From assembly GCA_029937645.1 (NCBI GenBank), contig JAPYPO010000006.1, forward strand, positions 1 through 32,843: a stretch of DNA of 32,843 nt, given 5' to 3'. Of the stretch, positions 24,846-32,835 are shown piece by piece (the stretch's first letter is position 1; every line of letters starts with the position of its first letter). The notes under the pieces were generated by a model. It saw only the letters and a list, made by a program, of their open reading frames with translations, searched no databases and was not told the origin of the DNA. Source of the stretch: Candidatus Hydrogenedentota bacterium. Its GTDB lineage: Bacteria > Hydrogenedentota > Hydrogenedentia > Hydrogenedentales > GCA-2746185. A program made the position numbers and the translations under genes.

Positions 24846-25646
24846 ATGGCCACGGATAGGGATCAGCAATCGGTTCGGATAGAGGACCTTTTTTCGGTAA
24901 AGGGTAAAACGGCGCTGGTGACCGGCGGCTCGCGGGGCATCGGGTACATGATCGCACGCGCCTACGTTGAAAACGGCGCAACGGTGTACATTTCGGCACG
25001 CAAGGCGGACCCGTGCAACGCCGCAGCCAAAGCGCTCTCCGCATTTGGCAAATGCGTTTCGATTCCATCGGATGTCGGGACGACCGAGGGGCGCGCCGCG
25101 TTGGTCGCGGCCCTCGAGGACCGGGAGGACCGGCTCGATATTTTGGTGAACAACGCCGGAGCCGCCTGGGGCGCGCCGTTTGACGAGTATCCGGAGGATG
25201 GCTGGGACAAGGTCATGAACATCAATGTGAAGAGCGTGTTCATGTTGACCCGCGACCTAGCGCCCATGCTCCAGAAGGCGGGCGAGCCCGGCAGCCCCGC
25301 GCGCGTCATCAACATTGGTTCGATGGACGCGCTGCACGTTCCGCCCCTGGAAAGCTACGCGTATCCGCCAAGCAAAGCGGCCGTGCACCACATGACGCGC
25401 GTTCTCTCCGTGAGGTTGGGCGAGCGAAACATCGCGGTGAACGCCATCGCGCCCGGACCCTTCGAGAGCAAGATGACCGAGTACATGCTGGACAATTTCC
25501 AGGACGATTTCGAGGCCCGGTCCCCGCTCAGCCGCATCGGCGCGCCAGCAGACATGGCGGGCGCGGCACTCTACCTCGCGTCGCCCGCGGGTGCCTACGT
25601 TACCGGGGCGGTCATCGTCGTGGACGGCGGCATTGCCCTTTGCTGA
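24846..25646 (+). CDS. Short-chain dehydrogenase/reductase, RhlG-like
   Basis: 266 aa, ATG preceded by GAGGAG-type ribosome site (CGAGGAGTTATAGGA). Rossmann motif TGGSRGIG (26-33), NNAGAAWG, INIGSMD with the catalytic serine region, and catalytic Tyr173 and Lys177 in YPPSK; C-terminal GAYVTGAVIVVDGG. Many stretches resemble P. aeruginosa RhlG as I remember it (VTGGSRGIG, LDILVNNAG, ARVINIGS, GAYVTG), an NADPH-dependent beta-ketoacyl reductase linked to rhamnolipid lipid chains. In related proteins the substrate varies, so only an NAD(P)-dependent oxidoreductase is certain. It lies 107 bp after the polymerase gene and may be separately transcribed. Confidence 0.9.
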   Translation: MATDRDQQSVRIEDLFSVKGKTALVTGGSRGIGYMIARAYVENGATVYISARKADPCNAAAKALSAFGKCVSIPSDVGTTEGRAALVAALEDREDRLDILVNNAGAAWGAPFDEYPEDGWDKVMNINVKSVFMLTRDLAPMLQKAGEPGSPARVINIGSMDALHVPPLESYAYPPSKAAVHHMTRVLSVRLGERNIAVNAIAPGPFESKMTEYMLDNFQDDFEARSPLSRIGAPADMAGAALYLASPAGAYVTGAVIVVDGGIALC

Positions 25647-25773
25647 CTACGCAGCATCCTTGTACTGGAAATAGATGTTCGAACAAACTTGGATCGAACG
25701 ATAGCGCTGAAAAGTCCTGCATTGGTTCATAAAAAATCCAGCTTATGTTCACTCTGAAAAACCACATTTCCTG

Positions 25774-25936
25774 TCATTGCGAGTCAGAACCCGCTTCGCG
25801 GGAAATTGCTAGAGGAACACCGCGGGAGGGCGAGCGTAGGAAGCGAAATGGCAATCTCTTCAACATAAGTTCGCCTGCCAAAAGAGATCGCTTCGCTGTT
25901 GAGGACAGAATCTTTTGGGTGCCACCTTCAAACTTG
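25774..25936. repeat. Composite dispersed repeat, copy A
   Basis: Begins TGTCATTGCGAGTCAGAAC, with a CCCGC-TTC-GCGGG stem, then GAAGCGAAATGGCAATCTCTT and an inverted relative AAGAGATCGCTTCGCT. It ends with TTTTGGGTGCCACCTTCAAACTTG. Two modules reappear at 23139-23214, one of them inverted. The CATTGCGAG...GCAATCTC arrangement resembles dispersed non-coding repeats of many bacteria. Confidence 0.65.
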
Positions 25937-25938
25937 TT

Positions 25939-25966
25939 GGCTCTTCACGGAATTCCGTGAAGAGCC
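25939..25966. terminator. Perfect 28-bp palindrome, terminator-like hairpin
   Basis: GGCTCTTCACGGAA and TTCCGTGAAGAGCC are perfect 14-base arms, giving a 12-bp stem with an AATT loop. It lies seven bases past the stop of the minus-strand cytochrome gene. There is no T-run on either strand, so it may be a terminator, an mRNA 3' stabiliser or part of the adjacent repeat. Confidence 0.5.
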
Positions 25967-25973
25967 GAGAAGT

Positions 25974-26438
25974 TTACTCCTCGATAACCTCAGGCTCATC
26001 TCCCTGGAACTCTTCGTGGCAGGCATTGCACGATTTAACCATCGCTGAATATTTCGATTTGATCACGGAAAAATCTCGCGCTTTGACCGAAGTGGCTACG
26101 GCCAACGTCGAGTCGCGCCCTGCGACCGTCAGCGTAATCCACTCATCCGTTTCCATATACTCTTCGTCGTCCCGAAAGAACAACAGATTGTGGGCCTCGG
26201 CCAGTTCGTTCGCCCCGTTGAAGATGCCTTTCCACTCGCTACGCTTCGTTGGCTCCTTCTGCATAAATGCTTTCAAGGTCTCGAACTCATGTTCAAAAAA
26301 CAACTCCATCACTTCGTGAGTCTCTACGAGAGGGATAGGGCCCCGCGAATCCTGGGCAAACAATCGGTCGGGGGTCGAAAAACTCAAAATCGTGACCGCG
26401 ATCGTGGCTCCAATACACGCTACAATTTTCATCTTCAC
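25974..26438 (-). CDS. Cytochrome c'-like (class II) c-type cytochrome, secreted
   Basis: 154 aa. The GTG at 26438 has AGGAG seven bases upstream; an ATG at 26432 is an alternative. A signal peptide (about residues 1-29, ending FAQ) sends it to the periplasm. One heme motif CNACH lies near the C-terminus (about 137-141), as in class II cytochromes c' with a four-helix bundle; the rest is predicted helical. It is a paralogue of the gene at 27346-27843 (shared EEYMxTDEW, KYxAxVxxCNACHEEF). Function could be electron transfer or gas binding. It is the third gene of a minus-strand group with the isomerase-like gene 74 bp upstream. Confidence 0.8.
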   Translation of the reverse strand: MKMKIVACIGATIAVTILSFSTPDRLFAQDSRGPIPLVETHEVMELFFEHEFETLKAFMQKEPTKRSEWKGIFNGANELAEAHNLLFFRDDEEYMETDEWITLTVAGRDSTLAVATSVKARDFSVIKSKYSAMVKSCNACHEEFQGDEPEVIEE

Positions 26439-26512
26439 TTCAGTTCTCCTAGGTCTTGTAATTAAATTGCTATTCCAAATTGCCTGTAACGCGCGGCAAT
26501 TAAAACGTTGCT

Positions 26513-27334
26513 TTAGGCCGCTCCCAAATCAAGGGCGAGTCCCGTTGCCATCGTCTTCCGAATCGCCACAAGAGACCGCCGTGCCGACTCCAGATAAGCG
26601 GCGGCATCCGCCTCGCTATCCCGCGAAACGGACTCTATCATGAGCGTTCCCTCGTAGCCCTGAGAAGCCATGGCCCGGGCGATCGCCTCGAAATCCACGC
26701 GACCCTTGCCCGGAAGCCAGTGATAATCTCGACGGCCATCCGTATCCGAAAAATGGGTCGTAGCCAATCGGAGCCCCCAGTCCGACACCAGTTGAATCGG
26801 CGCCGGACTATACAGCAAGTCGTGCCCGCTATCAAAACACAAGGCCAACCGCGACGATGGGATCCGTTCCAAAATCAATCCGATGCGTTTCGCGCAACGC
26901 GTATTCTCGATGGCCACCGTTACGCCGTGCTCTTCGCCCGATTCGACGATCCGCAGCATACTATCGAGCCCATCCTCGATAGCCCATGGATCCTTCGTGC
27001 CCAGCACGAGGTGCATGACCATGCGCGGCACATCGTGCCGCCCGCAATCCGCCACCCAAGAGACGTGCTTCGCCACCGCCTTCAGTCGTTCCGCGCGATC
27101 CGCACTCCACAGTCCCGGTGCCCAATGGTAGGGGACGTGAATATTGTCTAACGAAAGCCCCTCCGCACGAACAACCTCCGGCACCCCGTCGCGAAGTTTT
27201 TTCCGGCTCTCGTCCTTATCCTCCCACCAAATACAGGTCGTGTCGAACCCAGCATCGCGGATCATCTTGAAGCGGTCACGAAAATCGACCCCGCGGTGAA
27301 ACCACGCGGCGATTCCGAGAGGATTTGATTCCAT
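26513..27334 (-). CDS. Sugar phosphate isomerase/epimerase-like TIM-barrel protein
   Basis: 273 aa, ATG start 11 bp after the upstream cytochrome stop. AP_endonuc_2/xylose-isomerase-like TIM barrel with candidate metal ligands in order: Glu in VAIENT, Asp/His in ALCFDSGHD, His in THFSDTDGRRDYHWLPGKG, and Glu in MIES. These fit a divalent-metal centre used in aldose-ketose isomerisation or epimerisation, or related hydrolase reactions. No signal peptide. Substrate unknown. The position between two c-type cytochrome genes is odd and no metabolic link is evident. Confidence 0.82.
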   Translation of the reverse strand: MESNPLGIAAWFHRGVDFRDRFKMIRDAGFDTTCIWWEDKDESRKKLRDGVPEVVRAEGLSLDNIHVPYHWAPGLWSADRAERLKAVAKHVSWVADCGRHDVPRMVMHLVLGTKDPWAIEDGLDSMLRIVESGEEHGVTVAIENTRCAKRIGLILERIPSSRLALCFDSGHDLLYSPAPIQLVSDWGLRLATTHFSDTDGRRDYHWLPGKGRVDFEAIARAMASQGYEGTLMIESVSRDSEADAAAYLESARRSLVAIRKTMATGLALDLGAA

Positions 27335-27345
27335 GGCTGCAGGGC

Positions 27346-27843
27346 CTACAAGAATTCCTCGACGAGGGTTGGCTCCTTCAACTCAAATTCCTCGTGGCAT
27401 GCGTTGCACGTTTCCACGAGGGCCGTATACTTCTTAAGCGACTTTTCGTAGTCCATTTCCAATAGGGAGTCGCACAATTCAATAGCCGCAGCCCGCCCCG
27501 CCTTCACCGCCGCCACCCACTCGTCCGTCAACATATACTCCTCGTCTTCACGAGAGAACAGCAGGTTCGTCACCTCCGCGATGGCCGCCGCTCCGATATA
27601 GGGCAGCCGCCACTTCTTACCCTGAGGCTCCTCGGCCAGACCATTGCGTATATACACATAGTTCGTATCGAAGAGAAGCTTCATCAATTCATCATTCTCG
27701 ATGATTTGGACCGGTACATTCGCATCCAAGTCCGGTACGATATCCTTGTCTTTTGCCGACGCAGCCGGGAAATGGTCCCATAGCGCAAGACCAATCACCA
27801 GAAAAACCGCGACCGCTACACCGTACACTCCCGCCTTAGCCAT
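27346..27843 (-). CDS. Cytochrome c'-like protein with N-terminal membrane segment
   Basis: 165 aa. The ATG at 27843 (MAKAGVYGV) is chosen over the in-frame ATG 27858 because GGAGG lies eight bases upstream of it. Residues about 5-23 are a signal anchor or signal peptide. A single CNACH heme motif lies near the C-terminus, followed by EEFELKEP. It shares several segments with the paralogue at 25974-26438 (SREDEEYMLTDEW, ETCNACHEEF). It probably sits in the periplasm or on the outer face of the inner membrane. It is first in a three-gene minus-strand group. Confidence 0.8.
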   Translation of the reverse strand: MAKAGVYGVAVAVFLVIGLALWDHFPAASAKDKDIVPDLDANVPVQIIENDELMKLLFDTNYVYIRNGLAEEPQGKKWRLPYIGAAAIAEVTNLLFSREDEEYMLTDEWVAAVKAGRAAAIELCDSLLEMDYEKSLKKYTALVETCNACHEEFELKEPTLVEEFL

Positions 27844-28020
27844 ATCGAAATCCTCCATTGTAGATTCGAATCAATGGTACCAGCTATTCGGACAAAATGT
27901 CCAATCATCGCTTCGAAGCCCATGCCCGACCGCCTCCATATACTTAAACGAACGGGCCGCTCCGTATGCCACAAAGGCCCGCACGCGGCCCGGTGGCGCT
28001 ACGGCGCGATCACTCTAGGC

Positions 28021-28039
28021 GGAGCGGGGTTTGCGCTCC
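28021..28039. repeat. GGAGCG/CGCTCC hairpin in the pilT leader region
   Basis: GGAGCG (28021-28026), a seven-base loop and CGCTCC (28034-28039), in the 257-bp divergent gap between the cytochrome and the PilT-like gene. A TATACT at 28074-28079 may be a -10 box without a good -35. Confidence 0.35.
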
Positions 28040-28100
28040 CGGCCTTTTCCAGTTACTATCGTGCAAGAATCCATATACTACGGACCGTAGGAGGCAAGAA

Positions 28101-29204
28101 ATGGAAACCGCTGAAGCGAGTGCCCCGGGCACCGTGTCCATGCTAGATCTGATGCAACAGGCCCTCGATTTGAGAGCCTCCGATATCCATATCAAGACGG
28201 GAAACCCGCCCATTCTCCGAATTGACGGCACCCTGACCCGAATGGAAGGCGATCCTCTTACCGAAGAGGATGCCATGGGCATGCTCACGTCAATCTGCGC
28301 GGACTCGGATGTCGCGAAGTTTAAGAAGATCATGGAACTGGACAGCTCCTATGTCATGGAGGGCGTAGCGCGGTTTCGTGTAAACGCCTGTAAAGAAGAC
28401 GGCGACACCCGCATCGTCCTGCGCCTCATCCCCCTTAAAATTCTTACTGTCGAAGAACTCGACCTTCCGCCCGTGCTCAAAGATATCGTCGCCGGCAAGA
28501 ACGGGCTGATTCTCGTAACCGGCCCCACGGGTAGCGGCAAATCTACCACCCTCGCCGCGATGATCAATCACGTCAACGAGAACCGCCCCGAACACATCAT
28601 CACCGTCGAGGACCCGCTCGAATTCGTTCACGCCGACAAAGAATCTATTATTACCCAGCGCGAAGTGGGGCACGACACCTTGTCCTTCGCAAACGCCTTA
28701 CGCGGCGCGCTGCGGCAAGACCCGGATATTATTCTTATTGGCGAAATGCGTGACGCCGAAACAGTCCGGACGGCCATGGCCTCGGCGGAAACCGGTCACC
28801 TCGTTTTTTCCACACTGCACACCGTGGATGCCGTCGAAACCATCCACCGTATTATCGATTTCTTCGAACCCCACCAGCAGGTCCAGATCCGAAAGCAGCT
28901 CGGCAGCGTGATACGCGCGATCGTCTCCCAGCGTATTTGCCCGCTGAAAGACGGCGAAGGCCGTTGCGCCGCGTGCGAAATACTCATCGGAACCCGGGCC
29001 GTCCGCGATTTCATCGAAGTGGGCAAGGGGCTCAAAGACATTGCCCGTCTCATCGAGGGCGGCTACGACCAATACCGGATGCAAACCTTCGACCAAGCCC
29101 TGTTCGACCTATACAAATCGGGCAAAATAACGCCACAGATAGCCCTCCAATTCGCATCTAGCGCCAAAGATCTCAAGCTCCGCATTCAGGGCATGGGAAA
29201 ATAG
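28101..29204 (+). CDS. pilT: PilT-like type IV pilus retraction ATPase
   Basis: 367 aa. The ATG at 28101 has AGGAGG seven bases upstream; a longer in-frame opening to 27966 lacks family similarity. N-terminal SDIHIKTGNPPILRIDG domain, Walker A GPTGSGKSTT, Asp/His boxes with ITVEDPLEF, Walker B DPDIILIGEMRD and TGHLVFSTLHT, then a C-terminal region QALFDLYKSGKI. PilT hexamers depolymerise type IV pili for twitching or DNA uptake. No pilB, pilC or pilin gene is nearby, so the other pilus genes must be elsewhere. It may share a transcript with the genes downstream. Confidence 0.94.
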   Translation: METAEASAPGTVSMLDLMQQALDLRASDIHIKTGNPPILRIDGTLTRMEGDPLTEEDAMGMLTSICADSDVAKFKKIMELDSSYVMEGVARFRVNACKEDGDTRIVLRLIPLKILTVEELDLPPVLKDIVAGKNGLILVTGPTGSGKSTTLAAMINHVNENRPEHIITVEDPLEFVHADKESIITQREVGHDTLSFANALRGALRQDPDIILIGEMRDAETVRTAMASAETGHLVFSTLHTVDAVETIHRIIDFFEPHQQVQIRKQLGSVIRAIVSQRICPLKDGEGRCAACEILIGTRAVRDFIEVGKGLKDIARLIEGGYDQYRMQTFDQALFDLYKSGKITPQIALQFASSAKDLKLRIQGMGK

Positions 29205-29304
29205 TTGCACCCTACCAAACAGGCCGGACCATGCCATCAACTCGATCACGGGCGAATAAGCCAGCCGCGTTGATGCAGACGACACGCCTTGTTAGAATTT
29301 CACT

Positions 29305-30162
29305 ATGAAATACGGCGTCCTCATCCTCATCCTCATCACCCCGACGGCCCTCGCCGAAAGCTACCTCGTCAATCCCAGCTTTGAAGACGTGGACGCCGGC
29401 GGCGAGCCCGAACGCTGGGATCTCTTTGTCATGCCCATGGAAGGCGCATACGCGCGCCTCGATAGCGGGGCCGCCGACGGGGACTACTGCGCCATGATCC
29501 ACATCCCCACGGAATACTCCAAGGAACCCGTGAACAATTGGAGCCAGAACATCATCCATGAACTCGGCGGAAAAGAAATCTACGTGTCGGGCAGCATCAA
29601 GACCCGGGAGGCTACCGAAGCCGCGTTCCTGCTCCAATGCTGGCATCGAAACCCCAACCGGCTACTCGCCGCAGTCACGACCAGCACCGAGAACCCCACC
29701 TACGGCACAAAAGACTGGTCCCGCGTTGAAGCGAATTTGACGGTACCGGTCGGCACCGACTTTCTGGTGGTACGCTGTCTCCTCAAAGGCCGGGGCACCG
29801 CATGGTTCGACGATGTGCGCGTGGACGACCAGCCCTATGGAGCGCCTGTAGACCTGAGCGTCATGGAGCCGGTGGACGGGGACCAAGAATCAAAAGACGC
29901 GCTCCCCAACGCCACGGCCATCATCGAACCCGTCCTAGATGCGAACGAGGCACTGCGCGAATCACTCAAAGTCATTACAGCAACCAACAGGGCCTTGCTT
30001 CGCCAGATCGAATCACTGCAATCGGAACTGCGCGCCCTGAAACGCGAAATTTCCGGGGCAAAGAAGCCCATCCAACTCAACACCATCGAACCGCTTCCGG
30101 ACACCGCGCAACCGAACGGAGCCGAGCAAGGGCCCGGAGCCGGGCAAGGAAATGCGCCATGA
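29305..30162 (+). CDS. Secreted lectin/carbohydrate-binding-like protein with C-terminal coiled coil
   Basis: 285 aa, ATG start; signal peptide MKYGVLILILITPTALA. Residues about 20-175 look like a jelly-roll CBM/galactose-binding domain (NPSFEDVDAGGEPERWDLF at the start, AWFDDVRVDD at the end). Residues about 210-250 form a coiled coil (LLRQIESLQSELRALKREI). The tail is Gly/Pro-rich. This type of domain often binds sugars or cell-surface polymers, but no specific ligand can be named. Its stop overlaps the start of the next small gene (ATGA). Confidence 0.7.
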   Translation: MKYGVLILILITPTALAESYLVNPSFEDVDAGGEPERWDLFVMPMEGAYARLDSGAADGDYCAMIHIPTEYSKEPVNNWSQNIIHELGGKEIYVSGSIKTREATEAAFLLQCWHRNPNRLLAAVTTSTENPTYGTKDWSRVEANLTVPVGTDFLVVRCLLKGRGTAWFDDVRVDDQPYGAPVDLSVMEPVDGDQESKDALPNATAIIEPVLDANEALRESLKVITATNRALLRQIESLQSELRALKREISGAKKPIQLNTIEPLPDTAQPNGAEQGPGAGQGNAP

Positions 30163-30320
30163 TAACCGTACAAATCGTTATGTACTCCTTGCTCGTCGCA
30201 TTCGTATCCGCAGGATTCGTCTGGTACGGCTGGGGCTTGATGCGCAACCTCCGCGCCCTGCGCCAACACCGAGCCGAGACGCAGGCCAAAGCCACGGAAT
30301 CGGAACCAAAAGAAGGTTAA
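30159..30320 (+). CDS. Small single-pass membrane protein, 53 aa, unknown function
   Basis: The ATG overlaps the upstream stop as ATGA and has AAGGA about ten bases upstream, so coupled translation is likely. Residues about 4-27 are one membrane helix, followed by a charged tail (MRNLRALRQHRAETQAKATE). No known family recognised. The overlap and ribosome site support a real gene. Confidence 0.6.
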   Translation: MITVQIVMYSLLVAFVSAGFVWYGWGLMRNLRALRQHRAETQAKATESEPKEG

Positions 30321-30327
30321 CCCCATC

Positions 30328-30507
30328 GTGGCCAGAAAACCTAGGCCCCACATCAATATGCACTACAAATGCTGCAACGTCTACGTGAAAATATACCTCA
30401 CAAAAGACGAAACCGCCTTCGCCGGGAACTGTCCGCGTTGCGGGGCCCGGACCTCCATCAAAGTCTCCAAAACCGGCACCGCCTCACGATTCTGGTCTTC
30501 GGACTGA
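30328..30507 (+). CDS. Small Cys-rich (zinc-ribbon-like) protein, 59 aa
   Basis: Begins at GTG 30328 with AAGG about eleven bases upstream, seven bases after the preceding stop. Cys15-Cys16 (YKCCN) and CPRCG (Cys35, Cys38) could bind zinc; the rest is basic. An ATG at 30358 is a shorter alternative. The protein ends TASRFWSSD. The family is unrecognised, and tight spacing plus the CxxC motif argue that it is real. Confidence 0.6.
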   Translation: MARKPRPHINMHYKCCNVYVKIYLTKDETAFAGNCPRCGARTSIKVSKTGTASRFWSSD

Positions 30508-30589
30508 AGGGCCGGTGCGGGTTCGATAGCCGTGGGAGCTGGCGACGCATTATTCGTAGTCTCATGAGGCAGGGATGTCGTCTCCCCCC

Positions 30590-30618
30590 TTGAAAAGTTG
30601 CCGCTTTACCCCCATACT
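30590..30618 (+). promoter_or_regulatory. Possible promoter of the cupredoxin/ASH gene
   Basis: TTGAAA (30590-30595), 17-bp spacer, CATACT (30613-30618), about 88 bases upstream of the ATG, which has AGGAAGGA as ribosome site. Both boxes are partial matches. Confidence 0.4.
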
Positions 30619-30705
30619 CCCCCGAAGGGGTGACGCTCCATAAACAATCCCACCCTCAGCACATTTGCTTCGCCCACTACATTTAAGTAACAGGAAGGAT
30701 ACGTT

Positions 30706-32835
30706 ATGAGAAGTATCACGAATCGATTCGGGCTCATGGCTGCCGTCGCCGCAATCTTCGTAGGATCCGCCGACGCCGCCACGGTGCAGGTGCAGGTCGT
30801 CAGCAACGAATTTATTCCGTCAGACGTCACCATCAACGTGGGCGATACCGTCGAGTGGACCTGGGGCTCAGGCTCTCACACCGTCACCAGCGGGACTGGC
30901 TCCTCGGACGGTGCAAGTGGCAACTTGTTCAACGAACCAAGCACGCCATCTTCGCAAACGTTTTCCTTTACCTTCACACAAGCCGGTCTCGTGCCGTATT
31001 ACTGTATCCCGCATGAATCTTTCAACATGAAAGGCTCTGTGAACGTGGTCGCCGGTGGCGGCGAGGGCGAAGCGCCCGTCACGGTGACCGTACAGGTTTC
31101 CGATAGCGGATTCGACCCGGCCGAAATCACCATCAACGTGGGCGATACCGTCCGATGGAATCTGGTCGGCGGTTCCCATTCCGTCGCCAACGGCACGGAC
31201 TCGTCCGACCCGAATAGCAGCACATTATTTGACGCGTCCCTTCACGGAGAGTTCTTGCCATCGTTCTCCTATACCTTCACGCAAGTCGGGCTCGTGCCCT
31301 ATTACAGCGCCCCCGACGAGGCCGGTGGCGGCATGACGGGCTCCGTGAACGTACTCGCGGGTGGCGGAGAAGGTGAAGGAGAAGGTGAAGGTGAGGGCGA
31401 AGGAGAGGGCGAAGCGCCCGTCACGGTGACCGTACAGGTTTCCGATAGCGGATTCGACCCGGCCGAAATCACCATCAACGTGGGCGATACCGTCCGATGG
31501 AATCTGGTCGGCGGTTCCCATTCCGTCGCCAACGGCACGGACTCGTCCGACCCGAATAGCAGCACATTATTTGACGCGTCCCTTCACGGAGAGTTCTTGC
31601 CATCGTTCTCCTATACCTTCACGCAAGTCGGGCTCGTGCCCTATTACAGCGCCCCCGACGAGGCCGGTGGCGGCATGACGGGCACCGTGAACGTACTGGG
31701 TGGCGCGCCCAACACCACGATTCTCAATGTTAGCCCAGGTAGCGTGAACGTCGCATCAACCGCAGGATCCTTTCAAGTTGGTGTGGAATACACCACAGTT
31801 GGGAATATTGGATGGCGGGCCGAAGTAGTCGCGGGTCAAAGCTGGTTATCCTTAGACGCTGCGTCAGCGATATATAGGGCGTACAACGGGTCGATTTTTG
31901 CCACGCACCAAACGAATGGCCAATTGCTTGAGCGCATTGGGATAATTCGTATCAATGCTCCCGGCGCGGCTAATGACCCTACAGAAATCACTGTAACGCA
32001 GGCTGCGATGCTACCGCCGATGGCAATAATCAACGTCTCCCCAAGTCAAATTGATTTCGGTGAGACGCGCATCGGTTCTACTTTGAGCGCGACTGTAACG
32101 ATCGGAAATGATGGCGATGCGACTCTGGACGGCGTCGCATCGACCTCGTCACCGTTCAGCATCGTCGGCAGCGCTTCCTACTCCATTGCGCCCGGCCAGT
32201 CCCAGCAAATTACCGTAGGATTTACTCCCACTGCCGCGGGCGCCGCCACAGGGTCTGTTTTGTTTACCGGAGGAGGCGAAGCCACGGTGGGAGTGAGCGG
32301 TGAAGGTGCCCCCCCGGTGGCGGTGATCATGGTGTCGAGGAATACCATCACATTCGGCGAGGTCGTCATAGATTCTCAAGAAACCAACGCGGTGATGGTC
32401 AGCAATACCGGCGATGCGGTTCTCGAAGGCGTCGCCTCGGCGTCGCCCCCATTCAGCATCGTTTCCGGCGGCTCCTACTCGCTCGCCCCGGGCCGCTCCC
32501 AAGCGATCACCGTAGGGTTCACACCCGACGCAACGGGCACCTCCCAGGGCTCTGTTACCTTAACCGGAGGAGGCGGAGCCACGGTAGGAGTGACGGGCAT
32601 CGGAATCTTGTCCGCCCAAATAATGACCGCGGAAACCTCCATTGACTTCGGCGATGTAAACCTAGGCAATCATACGACCCGAAGCGCCACGCTCACGAAT
32701 GTTGGAGGCGTCCCTCTTGAAGGCGAGGCATCAGCAACGGAGCCGTTTAGCGTAGCCGCCCGGGCATTCTACCGTCTGCATCCGGGCGAGTCACATGAAG
32801 TCTTCCTGCGATTCACACCGGTCTCGAAAGGATAG
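30706..32835 (+). CDS. Secreted protein with three cupredoxin domains, BACON-like and ASH repeats
   Basis: 709 aa, signal peptide about residues 1-25. Domain 1 (about 26-115) is a plastocyanin-like cupredoxin with all type-1 copper ligands: His58, Cys100, His103 and Met108. Domains 2 and 3 (about 119-215 and 233-330) keep the fold and first His (GSHSV), but CxxH reads SAPD, so they should not bind copper normally. A GEGE linker separates them. Then a BACON-like domain (about 340-435) and three ASH/choice-of-anchor-D domains (about 441-528, 539-624 and 640-709). The last ASH domain is cut short by TAG after FTPVSKG. Likely cell-surface or periplasmic; the first domain might carry electrons or copper. 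Confidence 0.85.
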   Translation: MRSITNRFGLMAAVAAIFVGSADAATVQVQVVSNEFIPSDVTINVGDTVEWTWGSGSHTVTSGTGSSDGASGNLFNEPSTPSSQTFSFTFTQAGLVPYYCIPHESFNMKGSVNVVAGGGEGEAPVTVTVQVSDSGFDPAEITINVGDTVRWNLVGGSHSVANGTDSSDPNSSTLFDASLHGEFLPSFSYTFTQVGLVPYYSAPDEAGGGMTGSVNVLAGGGEGEGEGEGEGEGEGEAPVTVTVQVSDSGFDPAEITINVGDTVRWNLVGGSHSVANGTDSSDPNSSTLFDASLHGEFLPSFSYTFTQVGLVPYYSAPDEAGGGMTGTVNVLGGAPNTTILNVSPGSVNVASTAGSFQVGVEYTTVGNIGWRAEVVAGQSWLSLDAASAIYRAYNGSIFATHQTNGQLLERIGIIRINAPGAANDPTEITVTQAAMLPPMAIINVSPSQIDFGETRIGSTLSATVTIGNDGDATLDGVASTSSPFSIVGSASYSIAPGQSQQITVGFTPTAAGAATGSVLFTGGGEATVGVSGEGAPPVAVIMVSRNTITFGEVVIDSQETNAVMVSNTGDAVLEGVASASPPFSIVSGGSYSLAPGRSQAITVGFTPDATGTSQGSVTLTGGGGATVGVTGIGILSAQIMTAETSIDFGDVNLGNHTTRSATLTNVGGVPLEGEASATEPFSVAARAFYRLHPGESHEVFLRFTPVSKG
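31063..31697 (+). repeat. Near-perfect tandem duplication, 342-bp period, inside the cupredoxin gene
   Basis: 31063-31355 and 31405-31697 are the same 293 bases with a single mismatch at 31342/31684; the first 279 bases are identical. The unit carries the degenerate cupredoxin domain. Between the copies lies a 6-bp GGNGAR-type repeat (31363-31412) coding for the GE linker. Confidence 0.95.

Larger units (their letters stand above)
25647..25973. other. Intergenic region, 327 bp, holding a dispersed repeat and palindrome
   Basis: Between convergent genes. The open frame across it (translating as CHCESEPASREIARG) is the usual artefact of a TCATTGCGAG-type dispersed repeat, not a gene. It holds repeat copy A and a perfect palindrome; the first 110 bases show nothing recognisable. 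Confidence 0.6.

Noticed and set aside
25745-25960. 71-aa open frame reading HISCHCESEPASREIARG
   Set aside because: It lies wholly in a TCATTGCGAG-type dispersed repeat and has no ribosome site; such frames are a known repeat artefact.
31063-31697. CRISPR-like or mobile repeat in the last gene
   Set aside because: The 342-bp repeats are in-frame coding domain duplications, not spacers or an insertion sequence.
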